Positions 31,483-43,690 of a DNA stretch of 64,000 bases are shown here, piece by piece. A program made the position numbers and the translations under genes. Where the stretch lies: NCBI GenBank assembly GCA_023548195.1, contig JAJHZJ010000009.1, positions 7,028,215 through 7,092,214 of the forward strand, read 5' to 3'. The notes under the pieces were generated by a model. It was not told the origin of the DNA, ran no database searches, and saw nothing but the letters and a program-made list of their open reading frames with translations. This DNA is from Bettongia penicillata ogilbyi. Its lineage: Eukaryota > Chordata > Mammalia > Diprotodontia > Potoroidae. The first letter of the stretch is position 1, and every line of letters begins with the position of its first letter.

Positions 31483-31690
31483 TGTGTTTGGCCTTTGTTC
31501 TCACGGAAGATCGTGATAGCAAGATGATGACATGACTTGCAGTTGACTTTGATTTGAGTGAGGGAGGGAGGGCTGTGCAGGGTCACCAACCTCACTTTCT
31601 ACTCCTGAGTCATCTGGGTCCAGTGACCTGATACTCATCAGGATGACTGGAGATGGCCCAGGATGCAAGGTGAGACCCTGGCCCTTTCAG
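31483..31690 (-). mobile_element. RTE-tailed SINE fragment of a second type
   Basis: 'gatgatgacatgacttgcag', 'gactttgatttgagtgaggg', 'agggctgtgcagggtcacca' and 'tcaggatgactggagatg' are shared with 43690-43995 and with 56015-56130. It is a tail type different from the 'ccaagaaaacccc' SINE. Confidence 0.65.
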
Positions 31691-32105
31691 TGTAAGGTCT
31701 TATCACATTCTCACTTTGAGTGAGATACACCCATTTAATGAATAGTCTTCTTTAAGTAGTTGTTCAAGGGATGGCCCCTTTAATAAAAAAAAATCAAACT
31801 GGGAGGAGAAGACCCTCAGGATTCCTGGGTAAAAGTAGTGAAATCCCCTCTGTATTAGGTGGGTGGGGACTTGTAATATCCTTGGAAGGAAAGAGGGATT
31901 AGACTGGTTCCTTTGGGCTCCAGAGGATGGAATAAAGAACAACAGATTGAAGCAACAGAAAAGTCAATTTTAGTTCGATGTAAGTAAAAACTTCCTTAAC
32001 AATTAGAGCTGTCCAAAAGTGAAATGCAGTCCCATGGGAAAAAGTGGCTTCCTCTAATCCTTGAGTATTAGTATTCTTCTAGGCCATGGTATTAATTAAC
32101 TGAAT
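31690..32105. other. Non-coding stretch
   Basis: Nothing named. The minus frame at 31703-31942 (79 codons) has no motif. Confidence 0.35.
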
Positions 32106-34018
32106 GTGTATTTAAAAAAATTAAAATAAATAAACCTAAAATAAGCACAAAAAAGGAGTTATTAAAAAATTTAGAGGGGAAATAATATATTGGAAACAAC
32201 AATAGAAATCATAAATAAAACTAAAAGTTGGATCCTTGAAAAGACCAATAAAATTATTAGCTAATTTTATTAAAAGAAATGACCAAAATATCAAATTGAT
32301 ATAAAGCAAATGTGCAAGGAGAAATCATGGCAAAACCAGAAGAAATATAAAGAATAATCAGAACCTAAAATGCATAATTATATGCTAACAAAACTGGGAA
32401 CATAAAAGAAATAGAGGAATGCCTTCCAAAAGATATAATATCCAAAGTATCAGAAGGACAGTTGGAGATCTTAAATAACCCATTCTCATGAAAGGAAATG
32501 GATACAATTGAAAAGGAAACACCAAAGGAAAAAAACTCCTATATATTATGGATTCACAAGATAATTTTATTAAATGTTTAGAGAAGAGTTAGCACCCATA
32601 TGTCACAAAATATTCTCAAAAAGTAAGAAAGGAAGCACCCTACAGAATCCTTTTATGAGATAAATAAAGTCCTGAAGTCTAAATCAGGAAAAGATAAAAC
32701 ATGGAAATAAAAATGATAGGTCAATATCATTAATGAATATTGACTCAAAAAATTTAAACAAAATCCTATCAAACAAGACTACGGCGATTTAATCCAGAAA
32801 CCATTCATTATGATGAAATGTGATTTATACCAGGGACACAAAGATCATTCAACATTAGATAAATAATATAGCTAATCATAATAAAAACCAAAGCATTGAA
32901 AATCATATGATCATCTCACTAGATGCAGAACAAGCCTTTTACAAAGTATCATACTCTTTTATACTAAAACCCCCACAAAGTATAAACACAGAGGGACCTT
33001 TTTAAAAAAATCACCAAAAGGCACCTAAAACCAAAGACAAGCAACACATGCATACTAGAACTTTCCCCAGTAAATATAGGAGAGAATCAAAGATGCCCAT
33101 TCTCCTCCTATTATTTGATATAGTTCTGGAAATGTTATCAATGGCAATAACGTAAGAGAAAAATTAAAATCATAAAGATAGATAAAGAAGAGATAAAACT
33201 ATTCTTATTTGCTGATATTTTGATGGTCTACTTGGAAAACCCCAGGGAAACGTCAAAGACACTAATTTATATAATAGCTTCAGCAAAGTTTCAGGCTATA
33301 AAATAAACCTTCAACGATTAACAGCATTTCTATATAATTATAACAGAAGAAGCAATAATAAAAAGGGAAATTCCATACCAAATAACTACAAAATGAATGA
33401 AATAGCTGAGAATCAACCTACCAAAGCACACAAAAGACTTGTGCAGACTCAGTTACAGAGGACTCCTAAAAGAAATAAAGAACAACTTAAATAGGTGGAA
33501 GAGTATTCAGCACTCCTGGCTAGACCATGCCAATATAATAAAAATGAAAATGCTGCCCAAATTAATTTACACTTTTAATACTATACCAATCAACTTATCA
33601 AGCGGATACTTTGTAGAACTTGAGAAAATAATAACAAAGTTCAATGGGAAAAGATCTGATATATCAAGGAGAATGATGAAAAGAAATGGGGATAACAGGG
33701 AAAAAAGCACAAGTATCTCAAAGTGGGGCAGCTAGGTGGTCCAGGGGATAGAGTGCTGGGCTTGGGGTCAGGAAGATTTATCTTTCTGAATTAAAATTTG
33801 CCTTCAGACACTCACTAACTCTGTTACCCTGGGAAAGTCATTTAACCCTCTTTGCCTCAGTTTCCTCATCTGTAAAGTGAACTGGAGAAGAAAATGGCAA
33901 ACCACTCCAGTATCTTTGCCAAGAAAACCCCAAATGTGGTCACGAAGGATTGGACACAACTGAAATAACTGAACATCTTGAACTCTATTAGAAATCAGCA
34001 GTCATCAAAAGTATCTGG
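32105..34018 (+). pseudogene. Old L1 ORF2 (reverse transcriptase region), degenerate
   Basis: The sequence follows the order of L1 ORF2 but is full of stops. Visible landmarks are the fingers/palm entry ('ccaatatcattaatgaat' and 'aatttaaacaaaatcctatc'), 'actagatgcagaacaagcc' (the DAE-AF segment), 'cccattctcctcctattat', the catalytic box region 'cttatttgctgatattttga' where the second D of the FADD box is lost, and a 98-codon open piece at 33439-33735 with LLKEIKNNLNRWKSI and LPKLIYTFNTIPI. A SINE at 33723-33975 interrupts it. Confidence 0.85.
33723..33975 (+). mobile_element. Marsupial-type SINE, full, inside L1
   Basis: Complete layout: 'ggggcagctaggtggtccag' head, 'ctctgttaccctgggaaagt' core, 'cctcatctgtaaagtgaact', and the RTE-like tail 'gccaagaaaaccccaaatg' with 'attggacacaactgaaataa'. 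It is younger than the L1 that it splits. Confidence 0.9.
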
Positions 34019-34645
34019 TGTTGTAAGGAAATTAAAATTATGCTGTATGATTTAGTAAATGATTGGTCTATAACTGACCCTATCTCCCATTTTGACAAGC
34101 CTCAAAGTTCAAAAATGCAGTCTCTCCCAATCTGAAATGGCTTAAAGGTGTGCTTCAAAGGGAAAGATGTTATCATCCCTTTCAACCAACCCCTGGAATA
34201 TTTGCTTACTAACTGGTTTAATCTGGGATCTTCCCTGTTGTTGCTTGTAAACAAAAATCGTTTTAGGCTAAGCCCTTCCCCAAACATAACTGTTCACTTT
34301 TGTTTCCCCTTGTGAAATTATGGGTGGTTTGATTTCATTCAAGGGGACAGCTGACCAGGTAGTCCTGAGTATGGTGGTTTTGATTTTCCAGTCAAGATTA
34401 CTAGAGGCAGTAATCAGAGCTGCATGATCATGCACTCTTGAAGGCCAACCCACTTTTCCCAGCTGTAGCCAGTTGTGACATTCCCCACCCACCCAGAACT
34501 CTGCCTTTTCTGCCTTTCCTGCATCTCAACTGAGGGGGCCAGTCTGGCTCACTTAATAACAGCTATACACTGCACTGCTAATAAACTGTTATGTTGCAGG
34601 GAGAAACATGCCTCAGTTTGCCTTGGTTGCATTCCACTTGCTACA
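34019..34645 (+). mobile_element. Probable solo LTR inserted in L1
   Basis: L1 text stops at 34018 and resumes at 34646. The 627-bp insert begins TGTTGTAAGG and ends CTACA (TG...CA ends), has AATAAA at 34580-34585 and about 60 bases of U5-like sequence after it. No internal genes. The flanking duplication has decayed and I could not define it, so the retroviral assignment rests on end bases, signal spacing and the interrupted L1. Minus frames at 34102-34492 are not genes. Confidence 0.55.
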
Positions 34646-36200
34646 GTTTGCTGAAAAACAGAGATTGATCAATGAAACAGACCAGACAAAGGAGAATAAG
34701 AAGCAATATAACTCAATAATATATTGATTTGATAAAGGGTAAAATAAATTCTGTACATACTTAGTAGCTGTATGACCCTGGACAAGTCAATCAACCCTAT
34801 TGGCCTCAGTTTCCTCATTTGTAAAATGAGCTGGAGAAGGAAATAGCTAACCACTCCAGTATCTTTGGCCAAGAAAACCCCAGATAAGATCAAAAAGAGT
34901 AGGACATAACTGAAAAATGAATAAAAAAAATAAATTATGTAAGAAAAACTCCTTATTTGATTAATAAAAACTCCTGGAAAAACTGGAAAGCAGTCTGGCA
35001 AAATCTGACTAAGACCCACATTTTACACCATATTCTACAATATATTCTAAGTGGATATGTTCCACTAATATGAAAGATCATCCTGTAAAAGAATGATAAG
35101 AGAAACAGATTATGCAACTTTCATAATTATATGTAGGAGATATATTCTTGACCAAACAAGAGATAGAAGCAATTCTAAAAGATAAATTAGATAATTTTGA
35201 TTACTTGAAATTGAAAGGCTTCCACACATACAACATAAATGCATCTAGGATAAGAAGGTAAGTGGTGGAATGAGAAAATAATCTTTATATCAAACTTTCC
35301 CAGTAAGGGATTAGAATCCAAGATACATAAATATTTGATACATATGACTAAGAGCCATTCCCCAGTAGACAAGGAGTAAAAGGATATGAACAAAGTGTTC
35401 TCAAAAGACAAATTTCAAAGTGTTAATACGCACATTAAAGTGTGCTCCAAATCACTAATAATATGAGAAATGAAAATCAAATCAACTCTGAGATTTCTCC
35501 CCACACTCTACAAATTGACAAAAATGATAAAAAAGGGAATAGTCAGTATTAGAGAGGTTATGGATTGATAGGCACATGCATTCATTCACTGTAGGTGGAG
35601 TAATGAAATTGTACAACCATTTTGGAAAGCAATTGGGAATTATGCAAATAAGGTAACTAAAATGCCAATTCCTTTGAACCAGTGATGCTATTACTGACCC
35701 TATATCTTAAGGAAGCTATTGAGAAGAAAGTCCCCATATACACCAAAATATTTCCAGTAGCACTTTTGTGATTGCTAAGAATTGGGGGGGTGGAGGGGAG
35801 GGAAGGAGATACCCCTAAACAAATGGTGTGCATGAATGTGATAGAATATTACTGTGCTGTAAGAAATGATCAAGATCCAAGACAATTTCAAAGGAATCAT
35901 GGTGAAAAATGCTATCCACATCCAGAAAAGAACTGATGGAGTCTGACTGCAGAATGAAGCAGAGAATTTTAAATTTTCTATATGTTTTTTGTGTTTTTTT
36001 TTTAGTCTCTGTTATCTTTCACTGTAACATGACTGATATGGAAATATGTTTTGCATGATTGCACAGGTATGACATGTCAAATTGTTTACAATCTCTGGGA
36101 TAAAATTTAAATTCTGAGAGAATTTAAAACACTAATTTTAAAAAAATGAATGTTAAAGATTATTTCTACATGTAATTGTGAATAAAATGTTATTTAAAAA
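34646..36200 (+). pseudogene. Old L1 ORF2 end and 3' UTR, continuation
   Basis: Continues the L1 of 32105-34018. Landmarks are 'attttgattacttgaaattg' (FDYLK), 'attccccagtagacaagg', 'attactgtgctgtaagaaat' (the YYCAI region) and 'tccacatccagaaaagaact', and the A-rich end near 36195. A SINE fragment lies at 34755-34925 and there is a G-run at 35785-35815. Dead copy. Confidence 0.8.
34755..34925 (+). mobile_element. Marsupial-type SINE, 5'-truncated
   Basis: Starts in the core at 'gtagctgtatgaccctggac' and runs to the tail 'ggccaagaaaaccccagata' and 'agtaggacataactgaa' with an A-rich end. Lacks the tRNA-derived head. Confidence 0.85.
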
Positions 36201-36960
36201 GAAGAAAAAAAGAAATGCTGTATGTGGTTGTAGTAGCAAGCACCTAGCACATCCAAGATGGCCTGCTAACATAGGTTCTTTGATCTGCTTTATAAAGGAA
36301 AGACAGCTTTAAAGGGGTTAACAATTTTTCTGTTAAACATATATGTCATTCACTAGTTCAGAGGAAAGGTCGACACCCTGAATGTGGAGAAAATACAAGC
36401 AGAGGAATTAGCGCAAAGATCAACAGACAGGGCTCCTACTGTCTGGGCAAAATAATACAACTACCTACATACACCTCCAGATGGAAGAGCACATACCTCT
36501 GAGTAGGTGGGGGGCTCTTAACAAACAGATACTCAGAGTCCCATCCAGGGAAAAAGGTCCTTCTTATAAATGAACCCCCGAAGTAAATACCAACCTCTCA
36601 GTATATATGACAAAGACTCAATCCCTGACTGGCTCAGAGTGAGTAGGCATGGAGCCTATGTGACACAACACAGCTGAACTGTGCTTAAAGGAGGACTTTA
36701 AGAAGATCAATCTGTCAGATCTTCACAATTTAGCCTGAGCCTAGGAAACTGAACTCCAAAAAGAAAACAATAAAACCCACTTTGCTTGGGCTTACAGTAG
36801 TGTATACAAAGAAGCATGGAAAGATCTTGAACTGAAGAAGTATAAAGCAAGCAGCATTAAGGAAACAATATACATAGTAACTAAAATAATGTAAATTGGA
36901 AAGACTGACACACCAAAAAAAGTGAATGTAAAAAAATTACAAAGATCAAGGAGGCCTCGA
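36200..36960. other. Unassigned stretch, possibly repeat-derived
   Basis: No terminal signals and no frame over 70 codons. The text has the feel of an LTR or ERV internal piece ('gaggaaaggtcgacaccctg', 'gggctcctactgtctgggc'), but I cannot support a family. Confidence 0.25.
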
Positions 36961-36964
36961 CTGA

Positions 36965-37190
36965 AGAGATAAGAGAAGAGACTCACAGCCCACTCCATTG
37001 TGGAGGTAAGAGGTCCACAGTTTTTACATATTGCATATTTTCAAAGGTTTTCCGTGTACTGATCAATTGTGCTAACTCCCCCCACCTCAAAAAATGTTAT
37101 TTGTTATATGTGTTGTATTTCTTGGAGGGGAAGGGATACCTGGAATTGTGATGTATAAAACACAAGATATCAATAAAAATATATGTGAAA
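36965..37190 (+). repeat. Unnamed dispersed repeat, copy 2 of 3
   Basis: Body ('gcccactccattgtggaggt', 'gttatatgtgttgtatttc') and the end 'aagatatcaataaaaatata' match the copy at 25605-25830. See findings. Confidence 0.5.
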
Positions 37191-38230
37191 AAAGAACTAA
37201 CCCTAAATAAGAGCCTTAATGTCCCCCCAGAAAAGGTTCCTCCTTTCTTTGGGTCTTCAAGTAGAGACTGAATGGTCTACTTATCAAGCATAGAGAACAT
37301 TCATGCTCAGGTAATTACTAAATGGAAAGATCTCTGAAATCCTAACTCATAAATTCCATGACTCTGTGAATGTTTCAGAGTTTGAACACGGACACAGTTG
37401 ATTAAATGCCTTAGTACAATCAGTTGCCCTCACACAGTTTACTAAGGCTGTATAAACAGCAGAAACAACTTAATGAAAATTAATAATCAGGGATATGTGT
37501 TTAGCAGACAAAGAAAAATGGCTCAAGAAAAGCAGTCTTAGCAGACAATCAGAGGAGTGGCCAGAAAACAATTGAATCAGATGACTGGACTTCGCAGTTT
37601 CACTTATCAAGCAAGGAGATACACAGAAAGAACAGTGTCTTGGAGATTTGTAAATTATAACCTATATAAAGGCCTTCCAAGATTAGCTGATGAAAGACAG
37701 TGTAGAAAGAGCATTGAATTTGTAGTCAGGAGATTCAAGTTCATGTACATCAATCAAAAATCAATTTATTAAATGCTTACCATGTGCCAGACATATAAAG
37801 ACAAAAATAAGACATCCCAGACATCAGTGAGCTTCCATTTTAATATGTATTATATCATAATTAAATATCATGTATTTCATATATTATATAAATTAGTATA
37901 TAAACAAAAAAAAAGGTACTTTGGAAAAAAAGGTACAGGGAAATGAAGCTAGCTGAGACTGTGTTTCAAAGTTGGAGGAAACCAGAGATTCCAAGAGATG
38001 GAGAGAGTGCAGTCCTAACATGAGGAAAGTCTGACATATAGAATGTTGTGTATACACAGAACAGTGAGTAAGCCACTACAGCTGGCTCACAGAGTAGGAG
38101 GGGGCTATAGGTACACAGACTGGAAAGGTACAAAGGGTTCAGATTTTGAAGAGTTTTGACTGATAAGTTAATAAACTTGAATACCATGAGGCAAGAAATA
38201 ATTAAAGAAACTGCACAGTGTGTACTTCTG
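37190..38230. other. Non-coding stretch, nothing named
   Basis: The frame 37557-37772 (71 codons) has no motif. About 37720-37800 contains an old L2/MIR-like phrase 'aaatgcttaccatgtgccag'. Confidence 0.35.
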
Positions 38231-38262
38231 TACACACCACACACACACACACACACACACAC
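38231..38262 (+). repeat. (AC)n microsatellite
   Basis: About 13 AC units, uninterrupted after 38238. Confidence 0.95.
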
Positions 38263-39085
38263 TCCCCCAAACTGCCACTCAAAAAATCAACAGGTCATCC
38301 CCAGAAAAACAAAAACAAAACTTTCTGCCGCAAACTCTGACGTACACAGTTGGAACAATTCCAACTGGAAACAAGAAATTCTTTGAATGACTAGGAGAAA
38401 AACCGATAGATATCAAGAAGATGAAATTTAAATAATACAAGCCTATTTTGTGGCCACCAGAAGCCACAGAAGGGGATAGAATAATGTGTTCCATAGAATC
38501 CAGAACCTCAAGTTGCAGTCCAAGGTTATATACCCTACAAACTTGAACCTAATGACCAATGAAAAAGATAGATAAGTAATAGTTCAGAGTAATATTTTTA
38601 ATGATTGCAAGAAATTCTAAAATTTCAGTTAGAGGTCAGATAAAAAATTTGTTTCATATCCAAGTCCATTAACAGCAGATTAAGAATGTTTGCTTCATTT
38701 CACCTGTTTCCTTATGAAGGAAGGAGATTTGTGGAGGTTAAATGACTTGCCCATGTTATACAGTATTTAAAGCTTGAGGCAGGAAATGTACCCAGCTTCT
38801 CTAATTCTCCACCTAGATTTTTTTATACTTTGTCATGCTTTTTTTTTTCTCTCTTTCTTTCTTTTTGTCCGTAAGGGAGGTTCTGGCAGAAAGGATTTAT
38901 GGACTAAGGATTTTTGAGCTAGACAGACTTTTTGAGTTCATCTAACCAAACCCTTCCATTTTGCAGATGAGGAAACTGAGGCCCAACAAGGTTCAGCTAC
39001 TCATAGGAAGGTGAATCCATATCCCCAGAACTATACCTTTAGCTGCCTCAGGTTGCCTGCTTAGAGAGTTTTCTCCTGTTCATTT
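38262..39085. other. Non-coding with short MIR scraps
   Basis: 38720-38800 ('gttaaatgacttgcccatgt') and 38950-39010 ('cagatgaggaaactgaggcc') are MIR-type SINE remnants in minus orientation. 38835-38870 is CT-rich. Confidence 0.45.
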
Positions 39086-39335
39086 GTTGTTGCTATGCCA
39101 TCGCTTACTCTTGTCTGACTCTTTGTGATCCCATCTGGGTGTTTTGGGCAAAGATACTGAAGTGGTTTGCCATTTCCTTTTCAAGATCATTTCACAGATG
39201 AGGAAATTGAATTGAGCAGGTTACAGAGACTTGCTCAGGGTCACACTGCTAGTAAGTGTTTGGGTCCAACTTTAAATTCAGGCTCTCCGGCCTCCAGGCC
39301 CAGCATTCTATCTACTGTACTACCTAACTGCCCTA
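39085..39335 (-). mobile_element. Marsupial-type SINE with RTE-like 3' end
   Basis: Reverse orientation, near full length. Tail 'gtctgactctttgtgatccc' at about 39113, core 'tcagggtcacactgctagta' at about 39234, head 'ctactgtactacctaactgc' at the right. Confidence 0.85.
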
Positions 39336-39337
39336 AG

Positions 39338-39582
39338 TATTGTTGCAGTTCAGTAGCATGGTCCTCTTCGTGACCCCATTTAGGGTTTTCTTGGCAGAGG
39401 TACTGGAGGGGTTTGCCATTTCCTTCTTCAGCTCATTTTACAGATGAGGAAACTGAGGCAAATAGGGTGAAGTGACTTGCCCAGGGTCACATAGTTATTA
39501 AGTGTCAGAGGTCAACTTTAAATTTATGTCCTCCTGACTCCAGGGCCAGCACTCTATCCACTACTCCACTTAATTGCCCCTT
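39338..39582 (-). mobile_element. Second marsupial-type SINE, head-to-tail neighbour
   Basis: A full reverse copy immediately follows the one at 39085-39335. Tail 'cttcgtgaccccatttaggg', core 'gcccagggtcacatagttat', head 'ctactccacttaattgcccc'. The two differ at many places, so they are separate insertions, not a recent tandem copy. Confidence 0.85.
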
Positions 39583-40720
39583 CCATTTTGGTTTACTTCT
39601 CAGTAACACCAGGCTACAAGTGCCTGGCCACATGGACACAAAACTTTGCCCTCTACTTAATTCAGAGTAACTTTTCAGTATGTCAGCTCTTTGGATCAGT
39701 TGTGCACTGGCTCTGCACACACATTCCTGTGCTTAGGTAGGATTCTGGACATCTGGCACTTGATTTCATCACTATTATTTCAGGGTTTTTTTTTCTTCCT
39801 GTTTTCTATTTCAGATTATTTCCATTTTCTAGTAGCAAACTGAGATCATTATGAATGAATGAGGAAACATTTATTCAGCACTTATATTATGTACCAGGCA
39901 CTGCACTAAGTCCAAGGAATACAAATTCAAGGAAGTAAGACAGTCCCTCAAGGAGTTTACATTTTATTGGGAAAAAAGACAATACATAAAAATAAGCTGG
40001 TAAGAGGGAGGGGAACATGCGAGATATGCATGTCATGGAAATGACTGGGAAGTAATGTGGAGGCCTGGCTCTGGGCAAGATAAGGAGACAACTCTCTTAT
40101 CAGAGGATAGCATCCCAGGGGCAGAGTCCAAGGTTTGTGTAGGAGTGGGGTCAGAGGGGTGAGGAAGATGGTCAGAGTGCAGGCAGTACGATGTGGAAAA
40201 GAGTGGAAAGTAGCAGAGGCATTAGAAGCATATTATACGTCATAGCTCACTGCAGGATTCGTAAGCCAATAGGTGCCGAAGTATTATCCATTCAAGCACA
40301 ATTAGCTACTTTAAGGAATTAGTGAAATTCTTAGCTTTAAAACTCAGTTACATTCCTAAAAATACCAAAATAATGCATAAAAGCCTGCCAGACATAATTT
40401 CTCATGGAAAACAGTAGGTACATGGAATAAAGCTGTATTTCAAAATATAGAAGGATAGGGTACAGTGGGGAAAGGATGGCACTCAGAACTCCATATACCC
40501 AGTCTTGGATCCTGCAGTACCCTGAGATATGAGTTTGAATAAGGATAGAAAAAGTGATTTTCTCAAAGCAGAGGGAAACTCCCTCTTCCCTCTCATGCTA
40601 CGACAGTATCCTCCAAGTTTTCTGCCTCCTCAATATGATAGGACCCAGTTCCTATGAAATTATAAACTCTATGAGGATAGGGTCTATATCTGTCACAAGA
40701 GCAAAAGATCATGGATGTGG
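39582..40720. other. Non-coding, possible L3-type relic at 39850-40200
   Basis: 'ttattcagcacttatattat', 'gtaccaggcactgcactaag' and 'tcaaggagtttacattttat' resemble an old CR1/L3-associated mammalian repeat. No genes. Confidence 0.4.
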
Positions 40721-40860
40721 GCTTGGAAGAAACCTTAAAGGTGACTTCTCTCAACTCCCTGATTTTACAGATGAGGAAACCAAGGCCCACACAGATATGT
40801 TAAGTGATTTGTCCAAGAGCACACATACGGCAGTGCTTAGATTCAAAGCTAGGTTCATGT
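40720..40860 (-). repeat. MIR-type SINE relic
   Basis: 'acagatgaggaaaccaaggc', 'taagtgatttgtccaagagc' give the reversed core. The overlapping frames at 40554-41142 cover it and the TATA/CA tract that follows, and are not genes. Confidence 0.55.
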
Positions 40861-40894
40861 TCTTTCTTTACAATAATTCTCCAAGGGAAGTTGT

Positions 40895-41060
40895 GCAGAT
40901 ATATTTATGCATACAAACCTATGTATATGTGTATATATACATTTCAATGCATTCACATGTGCACATAGAGGCTCATAATTTATACAATGCAGGCATGTAT
41001 AGTGTACATATGTATACACACATGTCACACACATATAATACATATGCGTGCATATAGATA
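40895..41060. repeat. (TATA/CATA/CACA)n low-complexity tract
   Basis: Decayed alternating purine-pyrimidine DNA, AC and AT steps mixed. Confidence 0.75.
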
Positions 41061-41204
41061 GTTCTGGATCTGTGATTTTCTTGTTACTGGGAGCTGCTAG
41101 TGAGAAAGCTCCCCCTATCAATGCAGATGCAAAGGTCAGCAACCTGCGGTCTTAGAGAGCTGTTTGGAGCATTCAGAAGCATTCGGGGTCCCATAGAAAG
41201 TATG

Positions 41205-41345
41205 TGGTACAGTATGAGTTTATTACCCCATTTTACAGATTAAAAAATACTGAGGTTCTGAGATATACTGACTCATCCGGTTTTGCAAACCTGATAAGTA
41301 ACAGAGTGAGGACTCAATACAGGCCTTCAGTTGTCCTTTCTGCAG
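41205..41345 (-). repeat. MIR-type SINE relic
   Basis: 'taccccattttacagatt' and 'aacagagtgaggactcaata' in reversed order. Strongly diverged. Confidence 0.4.
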
Positions 41346-41384
41346 GGTCACTCTGTATATTACATAGGACTTTTCATATAGTAA

Positions 41385-41615
41385 TTGTTATTGTCCAGTT
41401 GTTTCAGTTGTATCCCACTCTCTGTGACTCCATTGGAAGTTTTCTTGGCAAAGATACTGGAGTGGTTTGCTATTTCCTTCTCCAACTCATTTTACAGATG
41501 AAGAAACTGAGGCAAACAGAGTAAAGTAACTTGTCCAAGTTCCCACAGCTAGGAAGTGTTTGCAGCCGGAAGATGATTTTCCGACTCCCAGCTTGGCACT
41601 AGTCACTGCGCTAAC
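41385..41615 (-). mobile_element. Marsupial-type SINE with RTE-like 3' end
   Basis: Tail 'tatcccactctctgtgactc', 'ttttcttggcaaagatactg', core 'ttgtccaagttcccacagct'. The head side near 41600 is diverged. Confidence 0.8.
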
Positions 41616-42030
41616 TAGACACTGAACAAATACCAATGGACTTATTCCACTCTGTATTTTAGTTTGTCCTAAACCTACCCTTTGCCTTTACTACGTGGTA
41701 GGGAGAGAAGTCTAGGCAGCAGTATAAGCAACAGCAAAAGCTTCAGAATTCTGGCTAGAGAACATGAGCTGGCCTTATGTGGCTTTTACCTAAGGTCCAA
41801 AACCCCCAGGTATTTCACTCTCTACTTCTCCCTTGTCAACCAAACCAAAGTAAATTAAAAATAAAAATAAAAATAAAAAAGCCCAACCCCAAAACAAACC
41901 ACCAATACTTGCCAAGAAGGTCTTTCACTCAGAGAGACAACATAGTATAGTGGCCAAGGTACCATAGCAGGAATCAGAAGGGCCAGAGCTCTATCTGTTT
42001 CCTACTAGTTTTTAACCCTAAGTAATATAC
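41615..42030. other. Non-coding stretch
   Basis: Contains a short (TAAAA)n run at about 41853-41880. Nothing else named. Confidence 0.4.
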
Positions 42031-42032
42031 TT

Positions 42033-42262
42033 AGAGGCAGCTTAGATGGTTCAGTGGATAGAGCACTGAACTGGAATCATAAAGACCTGGGTTTAAATCT
42101 GGCTTTAAACACTTAGTGATCTTGGGCAGGTCACTCAACCTCTGTTGGCCTTAACCCACTGTAGAGGGAAATGACAAACCATTCCAGTATCTTTACCAAG
42201 AAAGCCCCAGGGACTGTGTGGTCCAAGGGGTCACAAAGACCCAGCTTGACTGAACAACAATA
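42033..42262 (+). mobile_element. Marsupial-type SINE with RTE-like 3' end
   Basis: Head 'gaggcagcttagatggttca', core 'agtgatcttgggcaggtcac', tail 'accaagaaagccccagggac' and 'gcttgactgaacaacaa'. Confidence 0.85.
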
Positions 42263-42264
42263 TA

Positions 42265-42630
42265 TTTAACCTTTCTATGCCTCAGTTTCCTCATCTGCAA
42301 AATGATGGGATGAGGTTGTACCCTCCATCTCTTTCATCTTTACATCTACACTGCTAAGATCTAAGAATCTTGGAAAACATTTAGTAAATCTGGGGGAATG
42401 AAATCTTCCTGTACACCTGTGGCTGAGCTGGGCATGAAATCAGGTGCGGTGGTGCAGATGTTGAAACCTGAAGCCTCTGCTTCCTTCCTAGCAAGTCTGC
42501 TAAATGTCTGTAAGCCTCAGTTTCCTTACCTGTAAAATGAAAGGGTTGGACTTGATTAATTCTAAGGACCTTTCCAGCTCTCAGTACTATGATCATTGGG
42601 CCTATAGTAAGTATTGAATAAAGCAAAGCA
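42265..42630 (+). repeat. Two MIR/CORE-type SINE remnants
   Basis: 42265-42370 has 'tatgcctcagtttcctcatc' and a 'gatgggatgaggttg' continuation. 42480-42625 has 'gcctcagtttccttacctgt' and 'ggacctttccagctctcagt'. Both are 3' halves. Confidence 0.6.
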
Positions 42631-43145
42631 GTAAACCCCACTAGCTTAGCAGGGGAAGGAGGACCTCTATTTCCAGGTGCTCCTGCAGAAAGCCAGTTCT
42701 AATGGCCAGCAGAGGCCATTAAGTGAAGAATGTATGAAACATGCTGACTTTATGAGCTTCATCTTCATACAAGGCAGGAAGGGAGCAGCCAAGGTAAAAG
42801 TAAAATCTCCAGAACACTATTTGGATAGTATCATTTCCAGGCTACTTCAGTTTCCAAGCTCCAGGGTCTAACAATTACCATTTGAAGATATGTTCTCCAG
42901 GATTTGTTAAAAGTAAAATTAAAATTTTTAAAGTGAATAGAAATCTATTTTTCATCTCTTATCCCCATTGGGGAAAAAGATTGAAAAATAAAAGCTTTGT
43001 AACAAAGCATAATAAAGAAAAGTAAATTCCCACATTGATCATGTCCCAAAAGTATTTGTTCCTATCACCTCTCTTTCTGGAGGTGGGTAACATGTTTCAT
43101 AATGGATGCCATGGAATCAAATCTGGTTATTGTGTTAATTAAAGT
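42630..43145. other. Non-coding stretch
   Basis: The 64-codon frame at 42677-42871 has no motif. A-rich towards 43000. Confidence 0.35.
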
Positions 43146-43149
43146 TCTA

Positions 43150-43272
43150 CACTTTTTTTTTTTTTACAATCAGGGTTAAGTGACTTGCCCAGGGTCACAT
43201 AGCTTGTAAGTGTCTGGTCTTCCTGACTCCAAGGCTGATGCTCTAAACACTGTACCACTCAGCTGCCCTCTA
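43150..43272 (-). mobile_element. Marsupial-type SINE, truncated
   Basis: T-run, 'aagtgacttgcccagggtca', and head 'gtaccactcagctgccctct'. The 3' half is missing. Confidence 0.75.
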
Positions 43273-43317
43273 ACACTTTTTTAAGTTTATGATCCTAATT
43301 CATAACAGTGACATAAT

Positions 43318-43575
43318 CAATGAGGTGACTCAGGGAAGAGAGTGCTGGGTTTAGAGTCAGGAGGATCTGAGTTCAAGCTGGCCTCAGACACTTAGTAGAT
43401 GGGTGTCCTTTAGCCAATCACATAAATTCTGTTTTCCTCAGCTGCCTCTTCTTTAAAGTGGGAATAGTAATATAATATCTACTTCCTAGGATTGTTGGGA
43501 GGGCCAAAGGAGGTAATTGTAAAGTGCTTACTTCAGTACCTGGCTTATAGTAAACACTACATAAATTATATATTT
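43318..43575 (+). repeat. MIR/CORE-type SINE, near full
   Basis: Head 'gggtttagagtcaggaggat', body, then 'aattgtaaagtgcttacttc' and a terminal 'attattattatt' run. Confidence 0.75.
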
Positions 43576-43594
43576 ATTATTATTATTTTAAAGG

Positions 43595-43690
43595 AAATAC
43601 ATGTACATATATACATATATATATACACATTTTATTAATATTAAAGGAAATACATAAGTACGTATCTATACATATATATGTGTGTGTTTG
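43595..43690. repeat. (TATA/CATA)n tract with a 60-bp near-repeat
   Basis: 'aaaggaaatacat' occurs at 43591 and again at 43644, each followed by TATACATATA-type sequence. Confidence 0.65.

Noticed and set aside
33439..33735. A 98-codon gene
   Set aside because: The protein text is the post-palm region of L1 ORF2 and the frame runs into a SINE at its end.
39085..39582. Tandem duplication of a SINE
   Set aside because: The two neighbouring copies differ at many positions and at their ends, so two separate insertions explain them better.
40554..41057. 167-codon frame, one of the longest here
   Set aside because: It runs through a MIR-type SINE relic and a TATA/CA tract and has no motif; the other strand is open over the same tract.
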